DNA of 64,000 nucleotides from Amycolatopsis deserti (GTDB lineage: Bacteria > Actinomycetota > Actinomycetes > Mycobacteriales > Pseudonocardiaceae), in contig NZ_BNAU01000011.1 in NCBI RefSeq assembly GCF_014653945.1, forward strand, positions 1 through 64,000, in the 5' to 3' direction. Each line of letters opens with the position of its first letter. Position 1 is the stretch's first letter. The translations under genes were made by a program, and so were the position numbers. Positions 41,718-51,406 of the stretch are shown in pieces. The notes beneath the pieces were generated by a model that did no database searches, was not told the origin of the DNA, and saw only the letters and a program-made list of their open reading frames with translations.

Positions 41718-42818
41718 TCACGGCTGGGCACCCCGCGCGGCGAGGCGCTGCGCGCGCAACGCCAGGTGCATGCTGAACCGGTCCTCGCTGTCGTCCAGCC
41801 GGTCACCGAACAGCTCCCGCAGCTGGTGCAGCCGCGCCCGCACGGTCTGCGGATGCACCTGCAGGCGCTTGGCGATTTCCGGCGCCCCGCCACGGGTTTC
41901 CAGCCACGCGAGCAGGGTTTCGCCGAGCCGGTCGCGCTGCTTGTCGCCGAGGGCGTCCAGCGGCCGCAACGCCTGCCGCGCCACCTCGGCGGCGAGGAAG
42001 TCCTCACCCAGCAACCACAACGCGGACAGCTGGTCGACGCACCAGGTGATCGGCTCGTCGCCGGGGCTCGCGGGCAGCAACGCGAGCGCGCGCCGGGCGG
42101 TGCGGTGCGCGGCGGGCGCGTCGGCCAGCGCGACGGTCGGCGAAACCGCGGCGCGCCAGCCGTTCCAGCGCCCGGTCAGCGGGAACAGGTGCCGTTTCGG
42201 GCGGGTGGTCAGCAGGCACGGCCGCGCGCTCTCCAGGTCCACCAGGACCTCGTCGTCCAGCAGCTCGACGGGGAAGTCGGCGGTGCCCTCGGCGCGTTCC
42301 AACGCGACGATCGCGACCTTGTCCGGCAGGGCCCAGCCCGCGCCCCGGGACACGTTCGCGAGCGTTTCCGGCCCGGCGGGACGGCCGGACAGGATCAGCT
42401 CGAGCAGCTGCCGTCGTCGCCGCTCGATGGTGCCGCCGGAACTGGACTGCGCCTCGTGGAACCCGTCCAGCGCGGTGGCCGACAGATCCTCCACATAGGC
42501 GAAGATGATTTCCGCCGCATGGGCCAGCACCTGCGGCGACGCGCCCGCCTTGCGCAGCACCGGCGCCACGTACTGCCACGCCACGCGCGCGCCGATGCGG
42601 GCCGCGGCCTGCAGCGCGTCGAGGCTGCGGCCGTCGGCGAACTCCCGCCTGCCGCGCTCGCGGAACAGCTCGATCCAGTCGTGGTGCTTGATCGCGGGGT
42701 TGCCGATGCTTTCGATGACGTGCCGCACCGCCTGCTCGATGCCCTCGGTGAAGACCCGGCCGAACGTCCCGGTGAGCGGGCGCGAATAGGCCGGCACCGA
42801 CCGCTGGACCTCCCGCAT
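41718..42818 (-). CDS. PucR/CdaR family regulator, probable frameshift near start
   Basis: 366 aa from ATG 42818. C-terminal HTH about 300-355 (LLAWLETRGGAPEIAKRLQV, HPQTVRARLHQLRELFGDRL). Compared with the paralogue at 40216-41523 it lacks the first sensor helix, yet the same frame upstream still encodes it (LLASGPRWVAVELRPHTGRIAAAI) with no start codon. An ATG at 42954 in another frame would join it if one base of the C5 tract at 42924-42928 were removed, giving about 411 aa. Either a frameshift mutation, a sequencing error or slippage; the body is intact. Confidence 0.75.
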   Translation of the reverse strand: MREVQRSVPAYSRPLTGTFGRVFTEGIEQAVRHVIESIGNPAIKHHDWIELFRERGRREFADGRSLDALQAAARIGARVAWQYVAPVLRKAGASPQVLAHAAEIIFAYVEDLSATALDGFHEAQSSSGGTIERRRRQLLELILSGRPAGPETLANVSRGAGWALPDKVAIVALERAEGTADFPVELLDDEVLVDLESARPCLLTTRPKRHLFPLTGRWNGWRAAVSPTVALADAPAAHRTARRALALLPASPGDEPITWCVDQLSALWLLGEDFLAAEVARQALRPLDALGDKQRDRLGETLLAWLETRGGAPEIAKRLQVHPQTVRARLHQLRELFGDRLDDSEDRFSMHLALRAQRLAARGAQP

Positions 42819-43060
42819 GATCGCCGCCGCGATCCGCCCGGTGTGCGGGCGCAGTTCGACCGCGACCCAGCGCGGGCCGGAGGCGAGCAGCTCCGCGTTC
42901 CGGTTCTCTACCAGGACGAACGACCCCCTCTCGTGACGTCGGGCAGTCGTTCATGTTACGGCCGATGACCGGTGGCGGAAGGAGCCGAACGTCATTCGGT
43001 CTTCGGCGCCCGATATTTGTCACGCTGCGACGAAGTCCGGCACCGGATAGGTTGTCCCGC

Positions 43061-43807
43061 GTGCGAAAGCGGATTCTGATCACCGGCGCCAGCGCCGGGC
43101 TCGGCGAGGAGATGGCGCGCCAGTTCGGGGCCCTGGACCGGGATCTGGCCCTGTGCGCCCGGCGGCTTCCGCGGCTGGAGGAGCTGCGCGAGGAAGTGAC
43201 GGCGGCGCATCCCGGTGTCACAGTAGCGGTTCGCGCCCTGGACGTCACCGACCACGACGCGGTGTTCCGGGTGTTCGGCGAGCTGCGCGACGAGCTGGGC
43301 GGGCTGGACCGGATCGTGGTCAACGCCGGGCTGGGCAAGGGGCAGCCGCTGGGCACCGGGTACTTCGCCGCGAACAGGCAGACGGCGGAGGTGAATTTCG
43401 TCGCCGCGCTCGCCCAGTGCGAAGCCGCGATGGAGATCTTCCGCGAGCAGGGGGCCGGGCACCTGGTGGTGATCTCGTCGATGAGCGCGATGCGCGGCAT
43501 GCCGCGGAACCTCACCACCTACGCCGCCACCAAGGCCGGCGTGGCCGCGCTGGCGGAGGGCATCCGCGCCGACACGCTCGGCACGGACATCCGGGTCACG
43601 ACGATCTTCCCGGGCTACATCCGGTCCGAAATGAACGCCCGGGTGCGCAAGACGCCGCTGCTGGTCGACACCAAGCCCGGCGTGCGGTCGATGGTGCGGG
43701 CCATCGAGCGGGAACGCCCGCACGCCTGCACCCCGGCCTGGCCGTGGACCCCGCTGAGCTTCGCGATGCGGCACCTGCCCCTGCGCTGGGTGGGGAAGTT
43801 CGTCTGA
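43061..43807 (+). CDS. Short-chain dehydrogenase/reductase
   Basis: 248 aa classical SDR: cofactor motif TGASAGLGEEM (about 8-18), NAG in VVNAGLGKG, catalytic Ser in VISSMSAM, YAATK active-site Tyr/Lys, and FPGYIRSEMN. The C-terminal PHACTPAWPWTPLSFAMRHLP resembles membrane-associated SDRs of mycobacteria. GTG 43061 places the cofactor motif at the usual distance. The substrate is unknown. Divergent from the PucR paralogue. Confidence 0.86.
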   Translation: MRKRILITGASAGLGEEMARQFGALDRDLALCARRLPRLEELREEVTAAHPGVTVAVRALDVTDHDAVFRVFGELRDELGGLDRIVVNAGLGKGQPLGTGYFAANRQTAEVNFVAALAQCEAAMEIFREQGAGHLVVISSMSAMRGMPRNLTTYAATKAGVAALAEGIRADTLGTDIRVTTIFPGYIRSEMNARVRKTPLLVDTKPGVRSMVRAIERERPHACTPAWPWTPLSFAMRHLPLRWVGKFV

Positions 43808-43810
43808 GGG

Positions 43811-43837
43811 GGCCGGGACCCGCGGCGGGTCCCGGCC
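43811..43837. terminator. Convergent hairpin terminator
   Basis: A perfect 11-bp stem (GGCCGGGACCC / GGGTCCCGGCC) with a 5-base loop fills the gap between two convergent stops (SDR and phosphoesterase). No T-run. Confidence 0.7.
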
Positions 43838-43842
43838 GTCGG

Positions 43843-45660
43843 TCAGCGCGTCAGGAACTCCTCCGGCCGCAGCGCCCGCGCCACGATTCGCGTGTCACCC
43901 AGCCAGCCGTAGTACCCCTGGCCGTACTTTTCCGCGAACTGCGTCCCGCCGAGCGCGAACGGCTTGCCCAGCGTGGTGATCCCGCGCGAGTCTTCGGCGG
44001 CGTTGCGGGCGATCCGTGAACCGTCGACGTAGACCACCGTGCGGCGGCCGTCGTTGACCACCGCGACGTGCGTCCACCGGCCGACCGGCAGCGCGTGGCT
44101 CCACGAGGTCGGGTCGGCGTCCCGGTCGACCGGGTACACCACGAACTGCAGAAAGCGCTCTCCGGACAGGTTGAGGCTGCACGTCGGCTCGTCCGGGGAC
44201 CAGCCGCTGGTCTTGCCGGCGTCGCCGCTGCGGCCCTCCCAGCTCAGGATCCCCATGAACGCGTGGTCGCCGGTGAACGGGTCGGGCAGCTTGAGGAACG
44301 TCTCGATGGTGTAGCCGCTCTCGAAGCGGGCGCGGGTCAGGGGCGCGGTCGCGCTGGTCCGCAGCACCGCCCCGCGGTCGGGGCTCTGGCCGCCGTCGAA
44401 GCGCAGGCTCCCGTGACCGGGCGCCGCACGGTGGTGGTCGGCGGAGAAGGTGAGCACGTCAGCGGGCCCGTCGTGCAGGCGGGTGACCGTGAGGTCGTTG
44501 CCGTTGCCGGACAGGTCCCGCGCGACGGCACCGGCGGCGACCGGGCTGCCGTCGGCCCCGGTGAGGCCCTCGCCGTCGAAGCGCCAGTACGCGACCGTGC
44601 CGGGGATGACGACCTTCGCCGCGGGCAGGGCCGGCAGCGGCGCGGGCGGGAACCGGCTGTCGAAGTCGAGCTCGACGGTGAACCGGTCGGTGTCGCCGGT
44701 CAGCTCGTGGGTCTCGGCTTCCAGGGCGGTCGGGTCCCGCCGCGCCTGGAGCCAGGGGGAGAAGGTGCTGACGTCGATCACGCCCCGCGCCAGGTCGAAC
44801 GCGTAGTACCGCAGCATGCCCGCGCCGCCGTAGTAGCGGTCCTGGTAGTTGGTGATGTGCAGGTGCACGGGGTGGCCGTGGTCGTTGGTCAGCGTGGTGC
44901 GGCCGGCGGGCCAGTAGTGGCCGCCCAGGGCGAGGAAGATCTGGTCGTAGCGGCGGATGACCTGGTCCCACAGCCGCTGCCCGTGGTCGGACAGCTGGGC
45001 GCCGCCGCCGTCGGTGGGGTAGACGAGGTCGTGGGTGGTGAGGATCGTCGGCAGCCCCCGGTGCGCGTCCAGGACGCTCTTCGTCCAGGCGATCCCGGCG
45101 TCGGAGACCCGCCAGTCGAGCGCGAGCAGCAGCCACTGCCGCCCGGCGGCGCGGAAGAGGTGGAAGCTGTGGTACCCGTCGGGGGAGCAGCCCCGGTAGG
45201 TGGCCGAGCGGGCGAAACGGCGCGGGCCGAAGGTCCGCAGGTAGGGCGTGTCGCCGCGCTGGTCGTCGCCGGAGACGTCGTGGTTGCCGGCGAGGACGCT
45301 GTAGGGCATGCGGCCGTCGATCGTGCGGAAGACGTCGTCGGCCTGGCGCATCTCGGTGGCCGTGCCGTGCTCGGTCACGTCGCCCAGGTGCGCCAGGAAG
45401 ACGATGCCGTCCTCGCGGCGCCGCTCGACGACGTGGCGGAAGGTGGCGCGGACGGGCTCGGGGTCGGACCCGCCTTCGTCGAACAGGTACTGCGTGTCGG
45501 GCACGACCGCGAGGGTGAACCGCGGGCTGTCGGCATCGGCCGCTTCGGCCGCCTGAGCGGGCTGGGCCCCGAGCACGGCCGCGGCCGCGACGGGGGTGCC
45601 GACGGCCGCCTGGAGCAGCGTCCGGCGAGCGAGACCGGGGGATGGGGAACTGTCGGACAT
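43843..45660 (-). CDS. Tat-exported metallophosphoesterase with LamG domain
   Basis: 605 aa. Tat signal LARRTLLQAAVG (cleavage near AQA-AEA). Calcineurin-like phosphoesterase about 48-290 with metal motifs VVPDTQY, LGDVTEHG, GNHD, THD and GGHYW. The C-terminal about 350-605 resembles a LamG/concanavalin-like domain (YWRFDGEGLTG, ESGYTIETFLKLPD, VGRWTHVAVVNDGRRTVVYVDG). Secreted, folded in the cytoplasm with metals before export; probably hydrolyses an extracellular phosphoester while LamG binds a glycan or wall polymer. Confidence 0.88.
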   Translation of the reverse strand: MSDSSPSPGLARRTLLQAAVGTPVAAAAVLGAQPAQAAEAADADSPRFTLAVVPDTQYLFDEGGSDPEPVRATFRHVVERRREDGIVFLAHLGDVTEHGTATEMRQADDVFRTIDGRMPYSVLAGNHDVSGDDQRGDTPYLRTFGPRRFARSATYRGCSPDGYHSFHLFRAAGRQWLLLALDWRVSDAGIAWTKSVLDAHRGLPTILTTHDLVYPTDGGGAQLSDHGQRLWDQVIRRYDQIFLALGGHYWPAGRTTLTNDHGHPVHLHITNYQDRYYGGAGMLRYYAFDLARGVIDVSTFSPWLQARRDPTALEAETHELTGDTDRFTVELDFDSRFPPAPLPALPAAKVVIPGTVAYWRFDGEGLTGADGSPVAAGAVARDLSGNGNDLTVTRLHDGPADVLTFSADHHRAAPGHGSLRFDGGQSPDRGAVLRTSATAPLTRARFESGYTIETFLKLPDPFTGDHAFMGILSWEGRSGDAGKTSGWSPDEPTCSLNLSGERFLQFVVYPVDRDADPTSWSHALPVGRWTHVAVVNDGRRTVVYVDGSRIARNAAEDSRGITTLGKPFALGGTQFAEKYGQGYYGWLGDTRIVARALRPEEFLTR

Positions 45661-45846
45661 ACCGCCTCCTGGGCTGAAAAGTCGCGCCCAGCCTGGTGAT
45701 CATGTCTGACGTCCCGATGTCCCTTCGTGGAACGATCCCCGCCCGCCCGGTGAACCTTCCCGCGCCGGCGCCGCCGCTTGCCCGCAAGACCCGCGTCACC
45801 TGCCCGCGAGTCCCACCTCCCACCCTCCCGCCCGCGAGTCCGGTGC

Positions 45847-46047
45847 TCAGGAATCCGCGCCGCGGCCGGTCTTCTCCTGCAGCCGGTCGATGAGCTGCGA
45901 CGCCTCGGCCTTGGTGAGGTTCTCCGGCAGCTCCTCACCGGCCTCGCGGGCCAGTGTCTGCAGGTAGGAGCGCTGCGGGCCGGTCATCTGCTCCTCGCCC
46001 GTCGTCCAGTCCTGCGGGTCCTTCTCCGGGTTCTGCGGTCCGGTCAC
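45847..46047 (-). CDS. DUF3072 small protein
   Basis: 66 aa. The sequence MTGPQRSYLQTLAREAGEEL then LTKAEASQLIDRLQEKTGR matches the DUF3072 helical motif. GTG 46047 has GGAGGTG upstream. It is the last small gene on this strand after the ABC-transporter operon, 56 bases below the fusion gene. Function unknown. Confidence 0.8.
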   Translation of the reverse strand: MTGPQNPEKDPQDWTTGEEQMTGPQRSYLQTLAREAGEELPENLTKAEASQLIDRLQEKTGRGADS

Positions 46048-46103
46048 CGCACACCTCCGTTCGCCGATGTGTTCGAAACCGGCATACCCCGGCCGGGCCC
46101 GCG

Positions 46104-47830
46104 TTATGCCCCTGCCCGGATCTCGTTGAGGTAGTTGTAGATCGTGTACCGGGTGACCTCCAGCTCCCCGGCGAGGTAGTCCACCGCGTCCTTGATCAGG
46201 AAGAACCCGGCCTCGTCCAGCTCGCGCACCACCGCGGCCTTGTGCTTCTTCTTCATCAGCCCCACCGGGATCCCGGTCTGCGCGACCGCCCGGTCCACCA
46301 GGAACCGCTGCAGGCTGTCCACGTCGGGCGGGAAGCTCTCCGCCCGCACCTCGCTCGCCGGCCCCTGTGTCACCTCGCTGTTCACGCACAGGCACCCGAT
46401 CGCCACCCCGTCGGCATCGCGCAGGAAGATCGTCGACGAGCGGATCGGCCTGCCGTCCGGGCCGTGGGTCTCGTAGTTGGTCAGGTCGTGCGTCGTGCCG
46501 CGGCGCACCAGCCCGAGCAGCAGGTCGGTCATCGGCCCGCCGGGCTCGCGGCCGGTGATGCCGCCCGCGATCGCGACGATCGAATCCGGCAACTTGGACA
46601 GGTCGTGCAGCACGACCTCGTTGCCGGGCCCGAGCATCGCGGCCAGCCCGCTCACCGCGGGAACCAGCGCGGACAGCACCGAGTCGGTGGCGGCCGCCGT
46701 GGGCACCTGGGTGGCCGGCATCGGACGCGACAAGTATTCCAGCGCGGTGCGGACGGCCTCCACCGCCGACGCCGGCGTGGACGCGTGCGGGGACAGCCGC
46801 ACGTGGTCGGTGCGCACGGTGGCGGCGATGCCTTCCGCGGCCAGCACCGCCCCGACTCGCTCCGCGGGGTGCCCGGGCAGGCTGAACGCGAGGATCCCGG
46901 CGCGCCGGCCGGTCGCGGACACGATCTCCGCGCCCAGCGAGCGCAGCATCTCCTCCAGTTCGCCGACCCGCTCGGCGATGCGCGACTCGATGGCCGCGAC
47001 CCCGGCCTCCTCCACCAGCTCCAGCGCCGCCGCGAACGCGCCCGAGGTGACCGGGCTGAGGTTGCTGACCGACCACGACGCCGCGAACTCCGCCGGCGGG
47101 TGGATCTCGTCGTCGAACAGGCCCGCGTCGTGCGCGCCGGTCCAGCCCGACAACAGCGGCCGCATGCGCTCCAGCGCCCGGTCCGACAGCACCGCGAAAC
47201 CGGTGCCCCAGCCCGCGCGCAGCCACTTCTGACCGCCGACGACCAGCACGTCGGCCGCCTCCCACGGCGCCTCGATCACACCGAAACCCTGGATGCCGTC
47301 GACCACGAGCAGCCGGTCACCGACGGTTTCCCGCAGCGCGGCGAGGTCGGCGCGGTAGCCGGTGCGGAAGTCCACGGCGCTGACCGACACCAGCGTGGTG
47401 TCCCCGGTCAGCTCCCGCGCCACCACCTCCGGCGTGACGTACCCGCGCGGCGGGCGCATCCGGCGCAGCGTGATCCGGCCGGCCTCCTCGGCGCGCGCCC
47501 ACGGGTAGGTGTTGGCCGGGAACTCCGCGGCCGACACCAGCACCTCGCCGGGCGGGGCGTGGAACGCGGCCTGGAACAGGCCCTGGCTGGTGTTGGGCAG
47601 CAGGATGACGTGGTCGGTGTCGGTGCCGCACAACCGGGCCACCGCCGCCTTCGCGCGGACCTCCTGCCGCATCAGGTCGTCCACTGTGGACGGGCCGGCC
47701 TTGGCGGAGGAGTTCAGCAGGCGCGCGGTGGTGTCCACGACGGCGTGCGAGGGCGGGCCGTAGCGGGCGAAGTCCAGGTAACCCGCGGGCTCGTCGAACT
47801 GGAGCAGGTAGCTGGGCGAGATCCTGGCCA

Positions 47831-47831
<1 letters not shown>
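46104..47831 (-). CDS. Class V aminotransferase fused to YheO-like PAS and HTH regulator
   Basis: 575 aa. Residues 1-370 are a fold-type I class V PLP enzyme: LPNTSQGLF phosphate-binding region, D178 in VVDGIQGFG and PLP lysine K202 in VVGGQKWLRAGWGTGF. Residues about 386-500 match the YheO/PAS_6 sensor (AAMLGPGNEVVLHDLSKLPD, NSEVTQG). Residues about 515-573 match the YheO/DauR helix-turn-helix (IKDAVDYLAGELEVTRYTIYNYL). It starts within the ATPase stop codon (TGATG), so it is the last gene of the amino-acid importer operon. I infer a PLP-using sensor-regulator of amino-acid uptake, analogous to MocR but built from other families. Confidence 0.85.
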
Positions 47832-48595
<764 letters not shown>

Positions 48596-48596
48596 G

Positions 48597-49508
48597 TCAG
48601 GCCCTCCGCAGGGTCGTCAGGGCGCGGCCGACGCGCGACCACGGCCGGGCGGTGTGCTGGTCGGCCGCGAACGCGCGCTCCAGGTAGTGCTGGCCGACGC
48701 TGGCGACGGTGACCACGACCATGTACCAGATCGCGGCGGCCAGCAGGGTCTCCATCACCAGCAGGTTGTGCGACGAGATGTTGTTGGCCGCGTGGATCAG
48801 CTCGGTCACGCCGATCACCGACGCCATCGACGTGCCCTTGAGCATGTTGATGAAGTCGTTGCCGGTCGGCGGGATGATGACCCGCATCGCCTGCGGCAGC
48901 ACGATCCGGCGCAGCGTCATGGCCGGGGTCATGCCGATCGACTTCGCCGCCTCGGTCTGCCCGCGGTCCACGCTGTTCAGGCCGGCCCGCACGATCTCGG
49001 CCATGTAGGCGCTCTCGTTGAGCGCGAGGCCGAGCAGCGCGGCGACGAACGCGCTGACGATGACGTTGGTCGGCTCGTGCACCAGGTAGCCGCCGGTGAA
49101 CGGCAGCGGGATCGAGACGAACTCGAACACCAGCGCCAGGTTGAACCAGATCAGGATCTGCAGCAGCACCGGCAGCCCGCGGAACAGCCAGATGTAGACG
49201 GCGGCGACGACGCGGGCCACCGGGTTGGCCGAGCGGCGCATCAGCGCGATCACGACGCCGATGACGATCGCCACGGCCTGCGCGATCACCGCCAGCAGGA
49301 CGGTGTTGAGCAGGCCGACGGCCATCACCCGGTACCACAGGAACTCCGGCACCGTGTCGTAGGAGATCCGCGCCTGCGCCAGCACCACGCCGAGCACGGC
49401 CAGCAGGGCGAGGATGACCACCGCCGAGACCCAGCGGCCCCAGTGCCGCAGGCGCACGATGGGCAGTTCGGCCTGCGGCACCCGGGTGGTCAGGTCAGCT
49501 TCCGGCAT
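48597..49508 (-). CDS. Polar amino acid ABC transporter permease
   Basis: 303 aa HisM/GlnP-type permease with a longer cytoplasmic N-terminus, about five to six helices, and the EAA loop EAAKSIGMTPAMTLRRIVLPQA. FRGLPVLLQILIWF is the usual substrate-path helix. It overlaps the binding-protein gene by 14 bases. A single permease gene suggests a homodimeric channel. Confidence 0.9.
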   Translation of the reverse strand: MPEADLTTRVPQAELPIVRLRHWGRWVSAVVILALLAVLGVVLAQARISYDTVPEFLWYRVMAVGLLNTVLLAVIAQAVAIVIGVVIALMRRSANPVARVVAAVYIWLFRGLPVLLQILIWFNLALVFEFVSIPLPFTGGYLVHEPTNVIVSAFVAALLGLALNESAYMAEIVRAGLNSVDRGQTEAAKSIGMTPAMTLRRIVLPQAMRVIIPPTGNDFINMLKGTSMASVIGVTELIHAANNISSHNLLVMETLLAAAIWYMVVVTVASVGQHYLERAFAADQHTARPWSRVGRALTTLRRA

Positions 49509-50442
49509 TGACCGTCACCTTCGTGATCGCGCCCTGCTTCACACCCCACGCGTCGAGGATCTTGCCGTAGGTGCCGTCGTCGACCAGCGCGGTCAGGGCC
49601 TTCTCGACCGCGTCGCGCAGCTGCGGGTTGGCCTTGTTGACGCCGATTCCGTAGGGGCCGCCGTTGATCGGCTCGCCGGGCACGACCTCGAAGAACTCGC
49701 CGCCACCCGCGTTCTGGCTGACGTAGGCGGCGGTCGGCAGGTCGTTGAGGATGGCGGCGACGCGGCCGGTGCGCAGCTGGTTCTGGTTCTGCGAATCGCT
49801 GTCGGTGGCCGTCGTGGTGATCTCCGGCTTGCCGGCCTGGACGCACTTGGTGCTCTGCTCGGCGGCGAAGGTCTGGTGGCTGGTGCCCTGCACGACCGCG
49901 ACGGTCTTGCCGCACAGCGAGTCCGGGCCGGTGATGCCGTCCGGGTTGCCCTTGCGGACCATGATCGTGATGCCGGAGGTGAAGTAGTCCACGAAGTCGA
50001 TCTGCTGCTGGCGGGCCTTCGTGTCGTTCATCCCGGCCATCGTCAGGTCGAGCCGGCCGGACTGCAGGCTGGTGATCAGCGAGCCGAACGCCATGTCCGT
50101 GTGCTGGGCGGTCAGGCCGAGCTTGGCCGCGACGGCCTTGGCGATGTCGACCTCGAACCCGACCGGGGTCTTGCCGTCGGCGGAGTAGAAGTTGTTCGGC
50201 GCGGACTGCATGTTCGAGCCGATGTTGAGCTTGCCGGCCTGCGCGATGGGAGCCGGCAGGCCCGCCGCGAGCTGCGGGTCCTTGGTGACGCCCTGCAGGA
50301 TGGCCGCGGTGTCCGGAACGCCCGGGCCGGTCGCGGCGCCGCCGCCTCCGGCGCCGTCGGACCCGCCACCGCAGGCCGCCGTGAACAGCAGGCAGCCGGC
50401 GACCAGCGCACCCCAGCGCGTCACCCGTGACTTCGCAGACAT
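49495..50442 (-). CDS. Amino acid ABC transporter substrate-binding lipoprotein
   Basis: 315 aa. Lipobox FTAAC (Cys about 24), Gly-rich linker, then SBP family 3: LNIGSNMQSAPNNF, VGFEVDIAKAVAAKLGL, DLTMAGMNDTKARQQQIDFVDYF and GPYGIGVNKANPQLRDAVEKAL. The motif set resembles cystine/polar amino-acid binders, but the ligand is not certain. First gene of the operon binding protein, permease, ATPase, aminotransferase-regulator. Confidence 0.9.
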   Translation of the reverse strand: MSAKSRVTRWGALVAGCLLFTAACGGGSDGAGGGGAATGPGVPDTAAILQGVTKDPQLAAGLPAPIAQAGKLNIGSNMQSAPNNFYSADGKTPVGFEVDIAKAVAAKLGLTAQHTDMAFGSLITSLQSGRLDLTMAGMNDTKARQQQIDFVDYFTSGITIMVRKGNPDGITGPDSLCGKTVAVVQGTSHQTFAAEQSTKCVQAGKPEITTTATDSDSQNQNQLRTGRVAAILNDLPTAAYVSQNAGGGEFFEVVPGEPINGGPYGIGVNKANPQLRDAVEKALTALVDDGTYGKILDAWGVKQGAITKVTVNAGS

Positions 50443-50476
50443 GGCATCTCCTCACCCGATCGAACGATGAGCAGGG

Positions 50477-50516
50477 ACGCTACAACCGGGTGTTGAAGAC
50501 GTCAACTGTGAGTTGA
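50477..50516 (-). promoter_or_regulatory. Operon promoter with three phased half-sites
   Basis: Read on the minus strand, TTGACG (50505-50500) and TAGCGT (50482-50477) are separated by 17 bases, a strong sigma-70-type promoter 35 bases before the binding-protein start. Half-sites GTTGA (50492-50496), TCAAC (50502-50506) and GTTGA (50512-50516) alternate every 10 bases and overlap the -35 box. This suits a dimeric regulator, plausibly the fused PAS-HTH protein of the same operon (inference). Confidence 0.6.
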
Positions 50517-50526
50517 AATTCGGTCG

Positions 50527-51315
50527 TCAGGTGGCGGGGAAGTCGAACTGGTAACCCTGCGCGATCAACCAGGGGAGGAGTTCGGCGAGGGCGGTGACGG
50601 TCTGTCGCCGCTGGCCGCCGCCGTCGTGGAGCAGGATCACCGCGCCGGGGTGCACGGCCTGCTGCACGGTCGCCACGATCGCGGGGGCGCCCGGAAGCGT
50701 CCAATCGCGCGAATCGACCGACCAGCCCAATGACGTCATCCCTTCGCGGGAAGCGATCGCGGTGATCGTGTCGGACCAGTTCCCGCCGGGCGCGCGGAAA
50801 TAGGGAACGGGAACGTCCCCGTCGGCCGCGAGCCGCAGATCCGCCCGCGCTCCGGTGATGTCCGCGGAAATGCGCGCCTCGTTCCGCTTCGCGAGTTCCT
50901 CGTCGTGGCTGACGGTGTGGTCGCACAGCCGCATTCCGCGCTCAACGACCAGTTCCACGAGTTCGGGATGGCGGCGCACCTGCGCGCCGACCATGCAGAA
51001 CGTCGCGACCGCGCCGTGCCGCGCCAGCAGGTCCAGAACTTGCGGCGTGTAGGCGGGGTCGGGGCCGTCGTCGAAGGTCAGCGCCACGAACCGGCCGGGG
51101 CGCGCGGTGGTGCGGACGGGCGCGCCCGGCGCCGGGGGCGGGCTGGACGTGGTGGCGGCGCCGATTTGTTGTCCTGCTTCGGGTGGCGGCGTGGCGGGGG
51201 TGCCTTCGGCGCCGGACCAGGACAGCGAAATGATCAGCGAGATCGTCACGAGCACCGCGGAGATCAGGGCGGCCCATCGGTAGCAGTACGGCGGGCGCAG
51301 CACTTGATAGCGCAT
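50527..51315 (-). CDS. Membrane-anchored polysaccharide deacetylase (NodB domain)
   Basis: 262 aa. Membrane anchor about 15-35, Pro-rich linker, NodB domain about 75-258: TFDDGPD (catalytic base and metal Asp), DHTVSHDE (two metal His), RAPGGNWSD, and LLHDGGG with the catalytic histidine. Acts outside the cell on N-acetyl sugars, probably peptidoglycan or a wall glycan. ATG 51315 is set by GGAGGTG; GTG 51327 is less well spaced. Confidence 0.88.
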   Translation of the reverse strand: MRYQVLRPPYCYRWAALISAVLVTISLIISLSWSGAEGTPATPPPEAGQQIGAATTSSPPPAPGAPVRTTARPGRFVALTFDDGPDPAYTPQVLDLLARHGAVATFCMVGAQVRRHPELVELVVERGMRLCDHTVSHDEELAKRNEARISADITGARADLRLAADGDVPVPYFRAPGGNWSDTITAIASREGMTSLGWSVDSRDWTLPGAPAIVATVQQAVHPGAVILLHDGGGQRRQTVTALAELLPWLIAQGYQFDFPAT

Positions 51316-51406
51316 GGGCACCTCCACGAATCGCGACGTCGCCCGCGCACAATAGAGTGAAAACTGATTCGGTCGGGGGAATTCGGGGCGTGTCCGAAAA
51401 GGTGGC

